In this document: positions 11,571-21,791 of the stretch, one piece after another
How the letters are laid out: every line of letters starts with the position of its first letter
Numbering within the stretch: position 1 is the stretch's first letter
DNA from: Myotis daubentonii
Taxonomy: Eukaryota; Chordata; Mammalia; Chiroptera; Vespertilionidae
NCBI RefSeq assembly: GCF_963259705.1
Contig: NC_081846.1
Coordinates: 89,912,641 to 89,976,640, forward strand
DNA length: 64,000 bases
Direction of reading: 5' to 3'
Notes under the pieces: generated by a model
The model's input: the letters and a program-made list of their open reading frames with translations, nothing else
Told to the model about the DNA's origin: nothing
Databases searched by the model: none
Program-made: the position numbers and the translations under genes

Positions 11571-13080
11571 GGGAACAAATGTAATAATCTGAACAATAAA
11601 GATTTAATTAAAAAAAAATAAAAAAAAAAGAACTAAATGAGATGGAGGCAAGCAATCTATCAGACATAGAGTTCAAAGCAATGGTTATAAAGATGCTTAA
11701 GGAGCTTAGTGCAAATTACAATAGCATGAGCAGGGAAATAGAGGCCACTAACAAGAGCCAGAGAGAAATTAAGAATGATATATCTAATATCAAGAACACG
11801 CTGGAAGGATTAGAAGTAGATTGGATGAAGGAGAGGATCAAATCAGCAATTTGGAAGAAAAGGTAGAAATAAATACCCAATTAGAGCAGCAATAGAAAAA
11901 AGAATTATAAACCAGAAAGATAGCTTAAGGGAGCTCTGAGACAACATGAAATGTAGCAACATCCTCATATAGATACACCAGAAGGTGAAGAGGGTGAGCA
12001 AGGGACAGAGGACCTGTTTAAATAAATAACATAAAACTTCCCTAGCCTGGTGAAACAAAATGTCACACAAGTTCAAGGGGCACAGATAATACCAATCAAG
12101 ATGAATCCAAAGATACCTACACCTAAACACATCACAATTAAATGGCAAATGTTAAAACCAAGGAAGAATCTAACGGCAGCAAGAGAGAGACAGAAATGTA
12201 CCTACAAAGGAGTTCCCATCAGAATGTCAGCTTACTTCTCAATAAAAACAATTCAGGCCAGAAGGGAGTGGCAAAAAGTATTCAAAGCAATGAAAAGTAC
12301 GGGTCTAAATCCAAGACTACTGTATCCAGAAAGGCTAGCATTTAAAATTGAAGGTGAAATTAAAAGCTTTCCAGAAAAAAATTGTTAAAGGAGTACATTA
12401 TCACCAAACCATCAATTCAAGAAATGTTAAAGAAACTGCTTTAAGAAGAAGAAAAGGAGAGAGAGAAGATCATAGGCATAAAGAAAATAAAAATGGCAAT
12501 TAATAAATACCTACTAATAATAACCTTAAATGTAAATGGATTAAATGTGCCAGTCAAAAGACATAGAGTCACTGAATGGATAAGAAAACATGACCAATAT
12601 ACATGTTATGGGATTAAACCTCTAGGGACAATTGAGAGGAGATAGCTTGACACATAACCCCTATTAAAATACCAATGCCATTTTAAAGATACACACAGAG
12701 TGAGAGTGAAGGGATGAAAAAATATATTCCACAATGGAAAGGAAGAAAAACTGGGGTAGCAATACTCATATCAGAAAAAATAGACTTTAACACGAAGGCC
12801 ATAACAATGGACAAAGAAGGCCACTTTCTAATACTAAAAGAAATGATTCCACCAGAAAATATAACCCTTATAAACATATATGCACTCAATATAGAAGCAA
12901 GTGCATAAAAAAAACAAAGAAAGAAAGAAATAAAAAAACAACTCTTGATAGATTTTAAGAGAGAGATTGACAGTAATACAGTAATAAAGGGGACTTTAAT
13001 ACCCCACTGATATCACTAGATAGATCATTGAGACAAAAAATTAATAAGGAAACAGAGGCCTAACTGATATTTACAGAATA

Positions 13081-13211
13081 TCTGGACCAGATGGAGTTAG
13101 ATATGAATTTTATCAAACATTCAAAGAATAACGATGGCTATTCCAAACATTTCAAGAGGAAGGAACACTTCCAAGCTCTTTCTATGTGGCCAGCATTATC
13201 CCAATTCCCAA
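13081..13211 (+). repeat. Displaced copy of an L1 RT-region segment inside the EN region
   Basis: From TCTGGACCAGATGGAGTTAG to ATTATCCCAATTCCCAA this repeats 14069-14196 with only about two substitutions and one 3-base indel. It interrupts the EN-region text between TTTACAGAATAT and TTTCACCCCAAAGC. AATAT flanks both junctions. Confidence 0.9.
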
Positions 13212-14068
13212 TATTTCACCCCAAAGCAACAGAATATGCATTCTTCTCAAGTGCACATGGAACATTCTCAAAGATATACCACGTGTTAGGGCACAAAATA
13301 AGTCTACTTATTTAAGAAGTTTGATATAATACCAAGTATCTTCTCAGATCACAATGGCATGAAAATAGAAATCAACTACAATAAAAAAACAACAACAACA
13401 ACCCAAAAAACACTCAAATACATGGAGGCTAAATAGCATATTATGAAACAATGAATGGGTAACCAATGAGATTGAGGAATAAATAAAAAAATAAAAACTT
13501 CTGGAAAACAAATGAAAATGAACACAAAACCTATGGGACACAGAGAAAACAGTCCTGATAGGAAAATTCATAGCATTACAGGCCCATCTTAAGAAACAAG
13601 TAAAAGGACTAATAAGCGATGTAACCCTACAACTAAATGAATTATAAAGAGAACAGCAGCAAAAAGAGCCCAGAGGAAGTAGAAGGAAGGGGATAATAAA
13701 CCTCAGCATGGAAGTAAATGACATAGAGACTAAAAAAACAGTACAAAAAATCAATAAATCCAAGAACTGATTATTTGAAAAGATAAACAAGATTGATGAA
13801 CCCCTAGCCAGGCTTATCAAGAACAGAGAGAGGGACCAAATAAATAAAATCAGAAGTGAAAGAGGCGATACAACAATAGATATCACAGAAATACAAAGGA
13901 TTGTAAGCAAATACTATGAACAACAAACAACAACCTGGGTGAAATGGACTAATTAGTAGAAACATACAATCTTCCAAAACTCCATCAGGAAGAATGAGAA
14001 AACCTGAGCAGGTCAATAACAACTGATGAAATTGAAGCAGTAATTAAAAATCTTCCAGCAAACAAAGC

Positions 14069-14196
14069 TCTGGACCAGATGGAGTTAGACATGAATTTTA
14101 TCAAACATTCAAAGAACGATGGCTATTCCAAACATTTCAAGAGGAAGGAACACTTCCAAGCTCTTTCTATGAGGCCAGCATTATCCCAATTCCCAA
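14069..14196 (+). repeat. Resident copy of the duplicated L1 RT-region segment
   Basis: The collinear L1 position: it runs on without a break into CCAGATAAAGACATTGCAAA. It is the source-type copy for 13081-13211. Confidence 0.9.
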
Positions 14197-14429
14197 ACCA
14201 GATAAAGACATTGCAAAGAAAGAAAACTACAGGCCAATATCCTTGATGAACACAGATGCTAAAATCCTAACAAAATTTTAATGAACTGGATCCAGGAATA
14301 TATTAAAAAGATCAGACATCTTGATCAAGTGGGATTTATTTCAGGGGTGCAAGGTGGGTACAATATTCACAAAACGATAAATGTGATACAGCACATAAAC
14401 AAATTGAAAGATAAAAATCACACGATCAT

Positions 14430-15073
14430 GCCCTTGCTGGTTTGGCTCAGTGGATAGAGCATTGGCCTGAGGACTGAAGGGTCCTCGGTTTGATACTAGT
14501 CAAGGGCACATGCCCAGGTTGTGAACTCAATCCCCAGTAGGGGGTGTAAAGAAGGCAGCTGATAAATTATTCTCTCTCATCATTGATGTTCCTATTTCCC
14601 TCTCCCTTCCTCTCTAAAATCAATAAAAATCCTTACTAATAAAAGGCTAAGTGGCTGTCACGTTGTCATTTCCTCAATGCCATCACAGGATGGCTGTGCG
14701 CATGCTGGTGTGCACAGGTGGGTGGGGCTGGGCTTGATGTTGCCTGCCCAGCAGGGAGCCTGCCTGGGAGTCCCAGCCTCCTCCCGGCTCTTCGAGGAGA
14801 GGCCTGCCTGGGGGTCCCCCAGCTCCATGCAGCAAGGCCTGCCTGGGGGTCCTGGGGGTTCTGGGGGTCCCACCTCCCGGCTCTGCACGGCATCTTTGGG
14901 GCAATCCATCGAGCAGTTCCGGATGGGTGGGTGAGGCCTCCCTCTTTGGGGCGATTGATCATGGGGCTCCCACACTGTGACAGGGCACAGGCCAAGCTGG
15001 GGGACCCCTCCCCCCCCCAGTGCAAGAATTTCGTGCCCCTGGCCTCTAGTATATTAATAAAAGCAACAACCCC
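14430..15073 (+). mobile_element. VES SINE with a Helitron inserted in its tail
   Basis: SINE head GCCCTTGCTGGTTTGGCTCA at 14430, tail AAAATCAATAAAAA up to 14629, then the Helitron 14630-15049, then the rest of the A-rich tail. TSD CACACGATCA (14419-14428) and CACATGATCA (15074-15083) bound the whole unit inside the L1 ORF2, between text that is contiguous in L1. Confidence 0.85.
14630..15049 (+). mobile_element. HeliBat-type non-autonomous Helitron, nested in a SINE
   Basis: Starts TCCTTACTAATAAAAGGCTA directly after an A and ends GGCCTCTAG directly before a T, the A|TC...CTAG|T rule of Helitrons. GC-rich interior with repeated GCCTGCCTGGGGGTCC blocks explains the spurious overlapping frames on both strands. 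No Rep/helicase coding. 420 bp. Confidence 0.88.
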
Positions 15074-15720
15074 CACATGATCAGAAAAAGCATTTGACAA
15101 AACCCAGCACCCTTGTTTAATAACAACTTTCAGCAAACTGAGAATAGAGGGATCATACCTCAACAAAGTAAAAGCCTTATATGACAAACCAACAGCAAAC
15201 AACATATTCAATGGGCAAAAATTAAAACCATTTCCCCTAAGAACAGGATGTCTGCTATCACCACTCTGTTTCAACATAGTACTGGAAGTCCTATCCATAG
15301 CAATCAGACAAGAAGAAGAGATAAAAGGCACGTAAATTAGAATGGAGGAAGTAAAACTGTCTTTATTCGCAGATGACATGATATTGTACATGGAAAACTC
15401 TAAAGACTCCACCAGGAAACTACTAGACTTAATAAATGAATTCATCAACGTAGCAGGATACAAAATCAACATCCAAAACTCAATGACATTTTAAATTATA
15501 CTCCAATAATGAACTCTCAGGAAGACAAACTAACAAAGCAATCTCATTTACCATTGCAACAACAACAACAACAAAATAAGATACCTAGGCATAAACTTAA
15601 ACAAGGCGGTAAAATATCTATACTTGGAAAACTATAGAATACTGGATAAAGAAATAAAGGAAGATACAAAAAAAATGGAAATATATACCATGTTCACGGA
15701 TTGGAAGAATAAACATCATT

Positions 15721-16661
15721 GCCCTTGCTGGTCTGGCTCAGTGGATAGAGCATCAGCCTGTGGACTGATGCCGGGAGCCGGTCCATCCTTGCTGTTTCAA
15801 GGGACCTGGCATATATGGCATACGGTTCTTAATATGTTTGCTCACCTTCTTGGCGCTGTGTTTTAACCAAGGTCACCTCTCCGAGAAAGGTTGAATCCCC
15901 AGGTAGGGATTTTCCCCTGAAGTTAGGGAGGGAATAAAACCCCTCAACTAAGTGCCAGGCGGGTAATTAATCCCTTTAACTACGAACAATCATGCTTAAA
16001 CTACATAATCTTTTCTCCCTGGAATGGAGATAAGAAATGCCCTAACCTTCGTAATAGAGATTGATAGGATTGAATCAACTGGTATAAATACAGTTGTAAC
16101 AAGACAGAAACACTCAGAACTCAGAACACAGAACTCAGAGACAGAACTTAGAAGAGAACCAAGAAGACAGAACCTACAGACAGAAGAACTTCGCTGGAAG
16201 AACATGGCAAAAGATCCTGGACTGAACCTGACTACAGAAATTGGCAAGAGAACCTGACTAGAACCTGGTGACTGAACCTGGCTGGAGAATCTGAAGAACC
16301 TAGCGAGGGAACATGGCCACAGAACCTGGCTGGAGATCCGAAGCAGAACCTCTCTGGAGATCCAGACCAGAACTTGGCTGGAGATCCTGGCTAGGCTGCT
16401 GATCAACTGAACACTGTCTCCGTGTCTTTCCTTCTTCGCCGACTCCGTCCACACCTTTGGGGACCCCTGGACCCGCTGGGGCTGGACCCCGGCAGACTGA
16501 AAGGTCCCAGGTTTGATTCTGGCCACAGGCACATGCCTGGGTTGCGGGCTCCATTACCAGTAGGGGGGCTTGCAGGAAGAAGCCAATCAATGATTCTCTC
16601 TCATCATTGATGTTTTTATCTCTCCATCCCTCTCTCCTCCTTTCTGAAATCAATAAAAAAA
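15721..16661 (+). mobile_element. VES SINE split by a solo LTR
   Basis: The head 15721-15768 (GCCCTTGCTGGTCTGGCTCA) and the remainder from 16495 (GACTGAAAGGTCCCAGG...) join exactly at the LTR TSD. The SINE's own TSD is ATCATT (15715-15720, 16662-16667). Around it the L1 text reads GAATAAACATC then ATTAAAATGTC, as in an uninterrupted L1. Confidence 0.9.
15769..16494 (+). mobile_element. Solo LTR, VNTR-bearing family, copy A (6-bp TSD)
   Basis: TGCCGGGAGCCGG at the start and GGACCCCGGCA at the end give a terminal inverted repeat TGCCGGG/CCCGGCA. TSD GACTGA is perfect (15763-15768, 16495-16500). TATAAATA lies at about 16083. The region about 16120-16390 is built of repeated CAGAACCT/GGCTGGAGA words. 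6-bp TSD and end sequence suggest class II (ERV2). 726 bp. Copies B and C are at 37892 and 50364. No gene content. Confidence 0.92.
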
Positions 16662-18344
16662 ATCATTAAAATGTCTTTACTAACCAAAGTAATCTATAGA
16701 TTCAACGCAATCCCTATTAAAATTCCAATGGCATACTTCACAAAGGGAGAACAAATACTTCAAAAATTTATATGAAACCATAAAAGGCTCAAAATAGCTG
16801 CAGCAACCTCGAGAAAGAAGAATGAAGTAGGCAGGATCACAATACTAGATATTGAACTATACTACAAAGCCATAGTAACCAAAAGAGCCTGGTACTGGCA
16901 CAAGAACAGTCATATAGACAAAAGGATCAGAACAAAGATCACAGAAATTGACCCATGCCATTATGGTTAATTAATATTTGACAAATGAGGCAAGAACATA
17001 TAATGGAGTAAAGAAAGTCTCTTCAACAAATGATGCTGGAAAACTGGACAGACACATGCAAAGAGACCACCAACTTAAACCATATACAAGCATAAGCTCA
17101 ATGTGGATAAAATACTTAAATGTAAGGCATGAAACCACAAAAATTTTAAAGGAGAACATAGACAGTAAAATCTCAGACATCTAACGTAGCAACCTCCAAG
17201 GGCATTGGAAATAAGGAGAAAATAAACAAATGGGACTACATCAAAATAAAAAAAACTTCTGCACAGCAAAAGAAAACACCATCAAAATGGAAAGGGAACC
17301 CACTGCATGGGAGAACATATTGCCAATGACACATCTGATAAGGGGTTTATATCCAAATTTATAAAGTACTTATAAAACTTAACAAAAGGAAGACATACAA
17401 TCCAATGAAAAGAGGGCAGAAGACCTGAATAGACATTTCTCCAAAGAGGACATACAGATGGCCAAGACATATATGAAAAAATGCTCAAAGTCACTAATCA
17501 GAAAAATGCAAATTATAACTACAATGATATATCACCTCACAGCTGCCAGAATGGCTAACATCAATATATTAAACACAAGTGCTAGCGAGGATGTGGAGAA
17601 AAGGGAACCCTCATGCACCCATGCACTGCTGATGGAAATGCAGACTGGTACAGCGGCTATGGAAAACAGAATGGAGTTTCCTCAAAAAATTGAAAATGGA
17701 ACTGCCTTGTGACCCAGAGATCCCCCCTTCTGGGAATATATCTTAAGAATCCCAATACACCATTCAGAAAGAATATATGCAGTCGCATTCATAGCAGCGT
17801 TATTTGCAGTAGCTAAGATCTGGAAACATCCCAAGGGCCCATCAGTAGATAAGTGGATAAAAAAGCAATGGCATATTCACATAATGGAAAACTATGCAGC
17901 TGTAACAAAGAAGGAATTATTATCCATTGTGACACCATGGAGAGACCTGGAGAGTGTTATGCTAAGTAAAATAAGCCAATCAGAGAAAAACAAATAGCAT
18001 TTGATCTCACTTATATGTAGAATCTAATGAACAAAATAAGCTGACAAACAAAATAGGACCAGAAGCATGGATATGTGGAACAGAGTGACAAATGTGAGAT
18101 GGTAGGGCAATGAGGTGGACTGGATAAACAAAGGTAAAGAGATTAGTCGAAGCACATACATGCGTAACACATAGACACAGACAACAGTGTTGAAGGCCAG
18201 TAGGGGATGGATAGAGGTGGGCAAAGGGGGGAAGGGGAAATGGGGGACAACTGTGATAGTGCCACTATATAGTTTTGAGGTGTTATATATTTCTTTTGTT
18301 TGTACTACATTTTGAAATTTATAGTGCATTTTATACTAAGAGAA

Positions 18345-18535
18345 GGGGTCAAACAAACCCATTGGCCAAACTTCTCCTGACACCTGATTTGTAAATAAAG
18401 TTTTATTGAAATAAAGCCTCCACTATCTGTTATTTATTGTCAATGGAAGTTTTGGAGTTGCCTGGCCTGCAAATTCTAAAATATTTACTACCTAGTTCTT
18501 TATAGAAAAGTTTACCAACCCCTGACTAGAACACA
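18345..18535 (+). repeat. Ancient mammalian DNA-transposon repeat (hAT-like)
   Basis: TTTGTAAATAAAGTTTTATT and AAAATATTTACTACCTAGTT followed by ACCAACCCCTGA match a widespread old mammalian MER-type repeat whose ends read CAGGGGTCGGCAAACT. Ends are eroded. I recognise the text but not the exact family name. Just downstream (18540-18610) another old repeat fragment (TTTCAAGTGCTCAATAGCCA) may be present. Confidence 0.6.
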
Positions 18536-18927
18536 TCTCAGTTTGAACTAACTATATTTCAAGTGCTCAATAGCCATACGTGCCTAGTTGCTAGCATCTT
18601 GACAACACGTGAAAACTGACTTGGAGATTTCACTCTTCTCTCTGGTTTTTAGCCCTCTATTCTATCCTCTTTTTCTCACTTTTATTTTCTCCCATAATTT
18701 GGTAGATTGAAGGTAACTTTTTCAGAAAGATGATGAAATGTAAAATTTTATAGATCTTCACCTGCATATTGTACCCTCAAATTAAATGGATAAACTGGTT
18801 AGGTATGAATCCATATTAGGAGGCATTTTTTATGAGTTTAAAATTTAGTTTCATATTTACATTCATTGTCTTTTACCATTCAGGGTTGCTGTGGAGAATC
18901 ACAGATTCCTTTCTATTTCCTGTGGTT

Positions 18928-18956
18928 GTTTTTTTTTTTTTTTTTTTTTTTTTTTA
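18928..18956 (+). repeat. Poly(T) tract
   Basis: An unbroken T run of about 29 bases followed by a short (TC)n tract at 18973-18985. Confidence 0.9.
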
Positions 18957-19319
18957 TGAGGCTGCATGTGTGTCTCTCTCTCTCTGAGGAAGTTTGTAGA
19001 ATCTTCTTTGTCAAGAGTATTCAGTTTTTACAATGTTTAACTTAATTTTCTACTTATAATTATTCATTTACAGTTCCACTTTTAACATCTTTACCTTTAC
19101 CTATGCCTGGTATCCCTCCCCAAAAGCTTCAATGTTCTCTCCTCTAGAGAATAAATATTTCCTCTTTTGTCCTGAGAACGATTTGTCCTACTAGGGAGAG
19201 TGGGAGAAGAATAAATGCATTTGGTTAAAATGAATTATAATGTTCTTAGCCCTACCTTCACCCCTACTATCATAAGTACCTGGAAGCACCAGGTTGTAAA
19301 CATTTTGGCTTTGCTTCCT

Positions 19320-19440
19320 TTCCTCTTCCTCCCTCCCTCCCTCCCTCCCTCCCTCCCTCCCTCCCTCCCTCCCTCCCTCCCTCCCTTCCTTCCTTCCTTC
19401 CTTCCTTTCTTCCTTCCTTCCTTCCTCTTTCCTTCTCTCT
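19320..19440 (+). repeat. (CCCT)n/(CCTT)n tetranucleotide microsatellite
   Basis: About 16 CCCT units followed by CTTC units. It ends six bases before the left end of the Tc1/mariner element. Polyproline/serine and polyglycine/arginine frames across it are artefacts. Confidence 0.95.
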
Positions 19441-19446
19441 TTGTTA

Positions 19447-19971
19447 TACACTGAGTGGCCAGATTATTATGACCACCTGATGTTTGTAGGAAAATTAGCT
19501 ATAATTTCACCCTGAAGTTGCTAGAGGGCCAGATCATTATAAACGTCTGAATAGCACAACATACATAAGTATCGTTGCTGATCAGGTTCATCCTATCATG
19601 TTGATGGTGTATCCCAATGGAGATGGCTTCTTCCAACAAGACAATGCATCATGCCACAGTGCTCGTATTGTGCAGGAATGGTTTCAAAAACATGAGGGAG
19701 ACTTTACCTTGCTTAGGTGGCCCCCACAATCACCAGATCTCAATCCAATTGAGCATTTGTGGGACGAAGTTAAAAGAGGCAGCTGGTTCCACAACCATCA
19801 AATCTCACAGAACTGGACATGCTATTCATCAGGCATGGTGTCAGATTGCTTGCATCACCTTTCAACATCTCATGGAGTCAATGCCAAGAAGAATCGCCGC
19901 AGTATTGAAGGCAAAAGGTGGCCTAACAAAGTACTGATGGGGTGGTCATAATAATCTGGCCACTCAGTGTA
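19447..19971 (+). mobile_element. Tc1/mariner transposon, internally deleted, perfect 31-bp TIRs
   Basis: TACACTGAGTGGCCAGATTA begins the left TIR (19447-19477) and its exact reverse complement ends the element (19941-19971). TA dinucleotides flank both sides (19445-19446, 19972-19973). A partial second copy of the TIR (GGCCAGATCATTATAAACGT at 19528) lies in direct orientation about 70 bases inside the left end. Only the last third of the transposase remains. 525 bp, so a deletion derivative of a longer element. Undecayed TIRs point to a young insertion. Confidence 0.93.
19578..19937 (+). pseudogene. C-terminal part of a Tc1/mariner transposase, DD36E spacing, frameshifted
   Basis: In one frame the sequence reads DGFFQQDNASCHSARIVQEW and then SPDLNPIEHLWDEVK, the second and third catalytic acidic residues of a DDE transposase. 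Between the Asp (codon at 19640) and the Glu (codon at 19751) there are 36 residues, not the 34 of classic Tc1. The expected C-terminus (TFQHLMESMPRRIAAVLKAK) continues in another frame, so a shift occurs near 19770. The first catalytic Asp and the DNA-binding domain are deleted. It would cut and join transposon ends in an intact element; this copy cannot. Confidence 0.88.
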
Positions 19972-20216
19972 TATTGATTAGCTGTTTGTTTTGTCTACTG
20001 CCAGCTAAGACAATAGCCCTCTCTGGTCTGTTAAGTCAGTTTCCAGGCATCTGTCTGATCGGCAGCTTCCAAAAAAATATGGTTTCTGCTTCTATTTCAT
20101 TGTATATTTATGCTTGTAATTCTCATGGGATTTGGAATAGAGCAGTATGCTTAATCTACCAGCATAACAAAGAAAGCTTCCAATTACTTTCTAAGCCCCT
20201 ATTTTTGCATCTGTAA

Positions 20217-21246
20217 AGTGGGGATAATAATATCTACCTAGCACAGTTCTTACAAAGATTGGAGACATTTTTCCTGGAATAATATCTCACCAAGAAACTC
20301 CATAAAATAAATCAAGCTACTATATTAAATGTGTTAAGAGTAACACACAGTAGAAACAGAATTTGATAATGTCAAAACAGGAAGAATTATAGAATGTGAC
20401 ACTCAACCTTCTCACTTATAATTTAACTTAAAATTCCCTTATGATTTGCTTGGACTTTATAATCACAGAACTTCATAAGACTGTTCATCTGTACCATGCT
20501 ATTTAAGGTTGCTACTATGACTTATGGCTAGAAAGATAGCACTCAGGCCAATTATGAAAGAAAATAAAATAGGTTGGTGAGATATGAAATTTTATAATAA
20601 CTGTGGATTCTTTAAATAAGCCTTAAACCCTCTGTTTACATACCATTTCCATATTCATCTTTCTCAGTACATTTAATACCAGATATATCTACTCCTTCTT
20701 CATTTCCTGCTTCAGGTCTCAGAGCTAACAGAAGAGCAGAGAGCAGGGCTATGCTGAGGGCGGGCCTGCTGAGACAATTCTCTGTGGGACAGTCCAAACA
20801 AGGTTAGGTCCAGAAGAAAGGACATGTGTTATGACTGAAAAGTGGACAAGAACAATAAAGAAACAGCTAATCCTTGGACAGGACAAACAAGAAGTACTGA
20901 GAGGGCCAGAAGTCAAACAGACAACAGCGGTTGAAACAAGGGTGGCTGAAACGGGAAAAAGACATGATCACCTGCAGGTGCATGCCAACTAAACCACACA
21001 CCCTGGGAGTCTGTCGGCTTGCTCTCCTGACCCATAGAACCTCACATCTCCCCACTCTCCTCTGAGCATAATGAAAAAGGTGTTGCATTTGTTCTACTGT
21101 CAGAATCTTGTCAAAACCCCTAAGCATGTTGTGGCCAGTCTTGCTTGGCCATTTCAGCAGAGTCGTTAGTAAAGTCTTCCCTTACTGGTCTCTCTTCACA
21201 ATGAACTTTTGAGTTAATTTTCTAAACACTACTTTACTATATAGCA
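20217..21246. other. No gene; possible old LTR in the second half
   Basis: 20217-20700 is AT-rich and unrecognised (a MIR-like phrase GTGGGGATAATAATATCTAC is at 20219). 20740-21235 is GC-richer, with AATAAAG at 20853 and a pyrimidine-rich U5-like end (TCTTCCCTTACTGGTCTCTC). No TG...CA with matching TSD was found, so an LTR is only a guess. Confidence 0.4.
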
Positions 21247-21422
21247 TCTATAATAATAAAAGCATAATATGCTAATTAGACCAGATATCATTCCGGATGA
21301 CTTTCCAGGCAAAGCCAGGGCTGGGAGGGAAACCTGGTCCCAGGTGCCAGAGGGAAGCTGATGCCGGCAGCTGAGAGAAGGAAGCCCTACTCTTGAATGA
21401 ATTTTGTGCATCGGGCCTCTAG
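21247..21422 (+). mobile_element. Short HeliBat-type Helitron (176 bp)
   Basis: 5' A|TCTATAATAATAAAAGCATA and 3' CGGGCCTCTAG|T. Only the termini and about 100 bases of GC-rich interior remain. Confidence 0.85.
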
Positions 21423-21609
21423 TATACTAGTAGTAAATAAACTCCCAGTGGTGACTTACTCTCAGAAAATGTTTACAGTAATTGCCACATAGTTTCTCGG
21501 TATTTTTATGTAATGAGAATTATTGTAATATTTTAAACATGCAAACAAACAAGATTTCCCATATCTCAAATTTGAAAGGATAGCTCAGAGCATACTGAAA
21601 GTCGTTTGA

Positions 21610-21775
21610 ATGTAATAAGAGTAAAATTCTGGAAATTGACAGCCTGGGTTTGAATCTCAGTCCACCCTTTATTAGTTATATGTTCTCTGTCAAGTTACTT
21701 AAGTATCTTATCCCTCAGTCTCTTAATATCAAAACAGGGTAGTAAGCATAATAGACTCTGTTTCATAAAGCTGTA
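21610..21775 (+). repeat. MIR SINE (ancient)
   Basis: GACAGCCTGGGTTTGAATCT then TTCTCTGTCAAGTTACTTAA and CTTATCCCTCAGTCTCTTAA follow the MIR core and tail order. Confidence 0.8.
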
Positions 21776-21791
21776 TTAAGAAGTTAAATGA

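Larger units (their letters stand above)
9716..11620 (+). mobile_element. HAL1 (half-L1) retrotransposon: 5' UTR, ORF1, 3' UTR, no ORF2
   Basis: Begins GGAACCAAGATGGCGGCATA, which looks like a complete L1 5' end, contains one intact ORF1 (10417-11265), then goes straight into a G-rich L1-type 3' UTR, AACAATAAAGATTTAATT and poly(A). The 355 bases between the ORF1 stop and the poly(A) hold no endonuclease or reverse transcriptase. That architecture defines HAL1, an L1 derivative that must borrow ORF2p. It sits in the A-rich part of the old L1 ORF1; A-runs on both sides (9697-9715 and about 11611-11629) hide the TSD. About 1.9 kb. Confidence 0.85.
9651..12445 (+). pseudogene. L1 ORF1 of the old L1, split by a HAL1
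   Basis: ATG at 9651 opens MERQRTPK, then a HAL1 interrupts at about 9716-11620. The frame picks up again near 11630 (ELNEMEASNLSDIEFKAM...) with coiled-coil-like sequence, then stops and frameshifts. The C-terminal RNA-binding region is still legible at 12180-12385 (TYKGVPIRMSAYFS, ARREWQKVFKAM, PRLLYPERLAFKIEGEIKSF). It is a dead gene for the L1 RNA-binding chaperone. Confidence 0.85.
12493..17712 (+). pseudogene. L1 ORF2 (endonuclease/reverse transcriptase) of the old L1, decayed
   Basis: Starts near MAINKYLLIITLNVNGLN (12494), the usual opening of the APE-like endonuclease. The RT active-site block FADDMILY is readable at about 15367-15390. Downstream text at 17460-17710 matches the C-terminal region ending in the familiar [14 protein letters not shown] tail. 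Multiple stops and frameshifts, two nested insertion clusters (14430-15073, 15721-16661) and a 131-bp internal duplication make it non-functional. Confidence 0.85.
6400..18335 (+). mobile_element. Old full-length L1 LINE, heavily interrupted
   Basis: The order is 5' UTR (about 6400-9650), ORF1 (from ATG 9651), ORF2 (from about 12493) and 3' UTR, all + strand and all decayed by stops and frameshifts. Later insertions account for roughly 4.4 kb: LTR 6758-7138, hAT 8018-8238, hAT 8890-9124, HAL1 9716-11620, SINE plus Helitron 14430-15073, SINE plus LTR 15721-16661. Subtracting them leaves about 7.5 kb, a plausible length for a bat L1 with a long 5' UTR. The exact 5' end is uncertain. Confidence 0.85.

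Noticed and set aside
13344..13910. 188-aa - strand frame, hydrophobic, membrane-protein-like
   Set aside because: It is the antisense of L1 ORF2 sequence; A-rich sense strand reads as F/L/S-rich antisense.
14666..15472. 268-aa - strand frame
   Set aside because: It crosses L1, a Helitron and L1 again in antisense; a chance open frame.
19191..19454. Polyproline and polyglycine/glutamate frames
   Set aside because: Caused by the tetranucleotide microsatellite.
20740..21235. Possible LTR
   Set aside because: U5-like end and AATAAA are present, but in the wrong order and spacing, and no TG...CA pair with a TSD could be found; kept only as a note.
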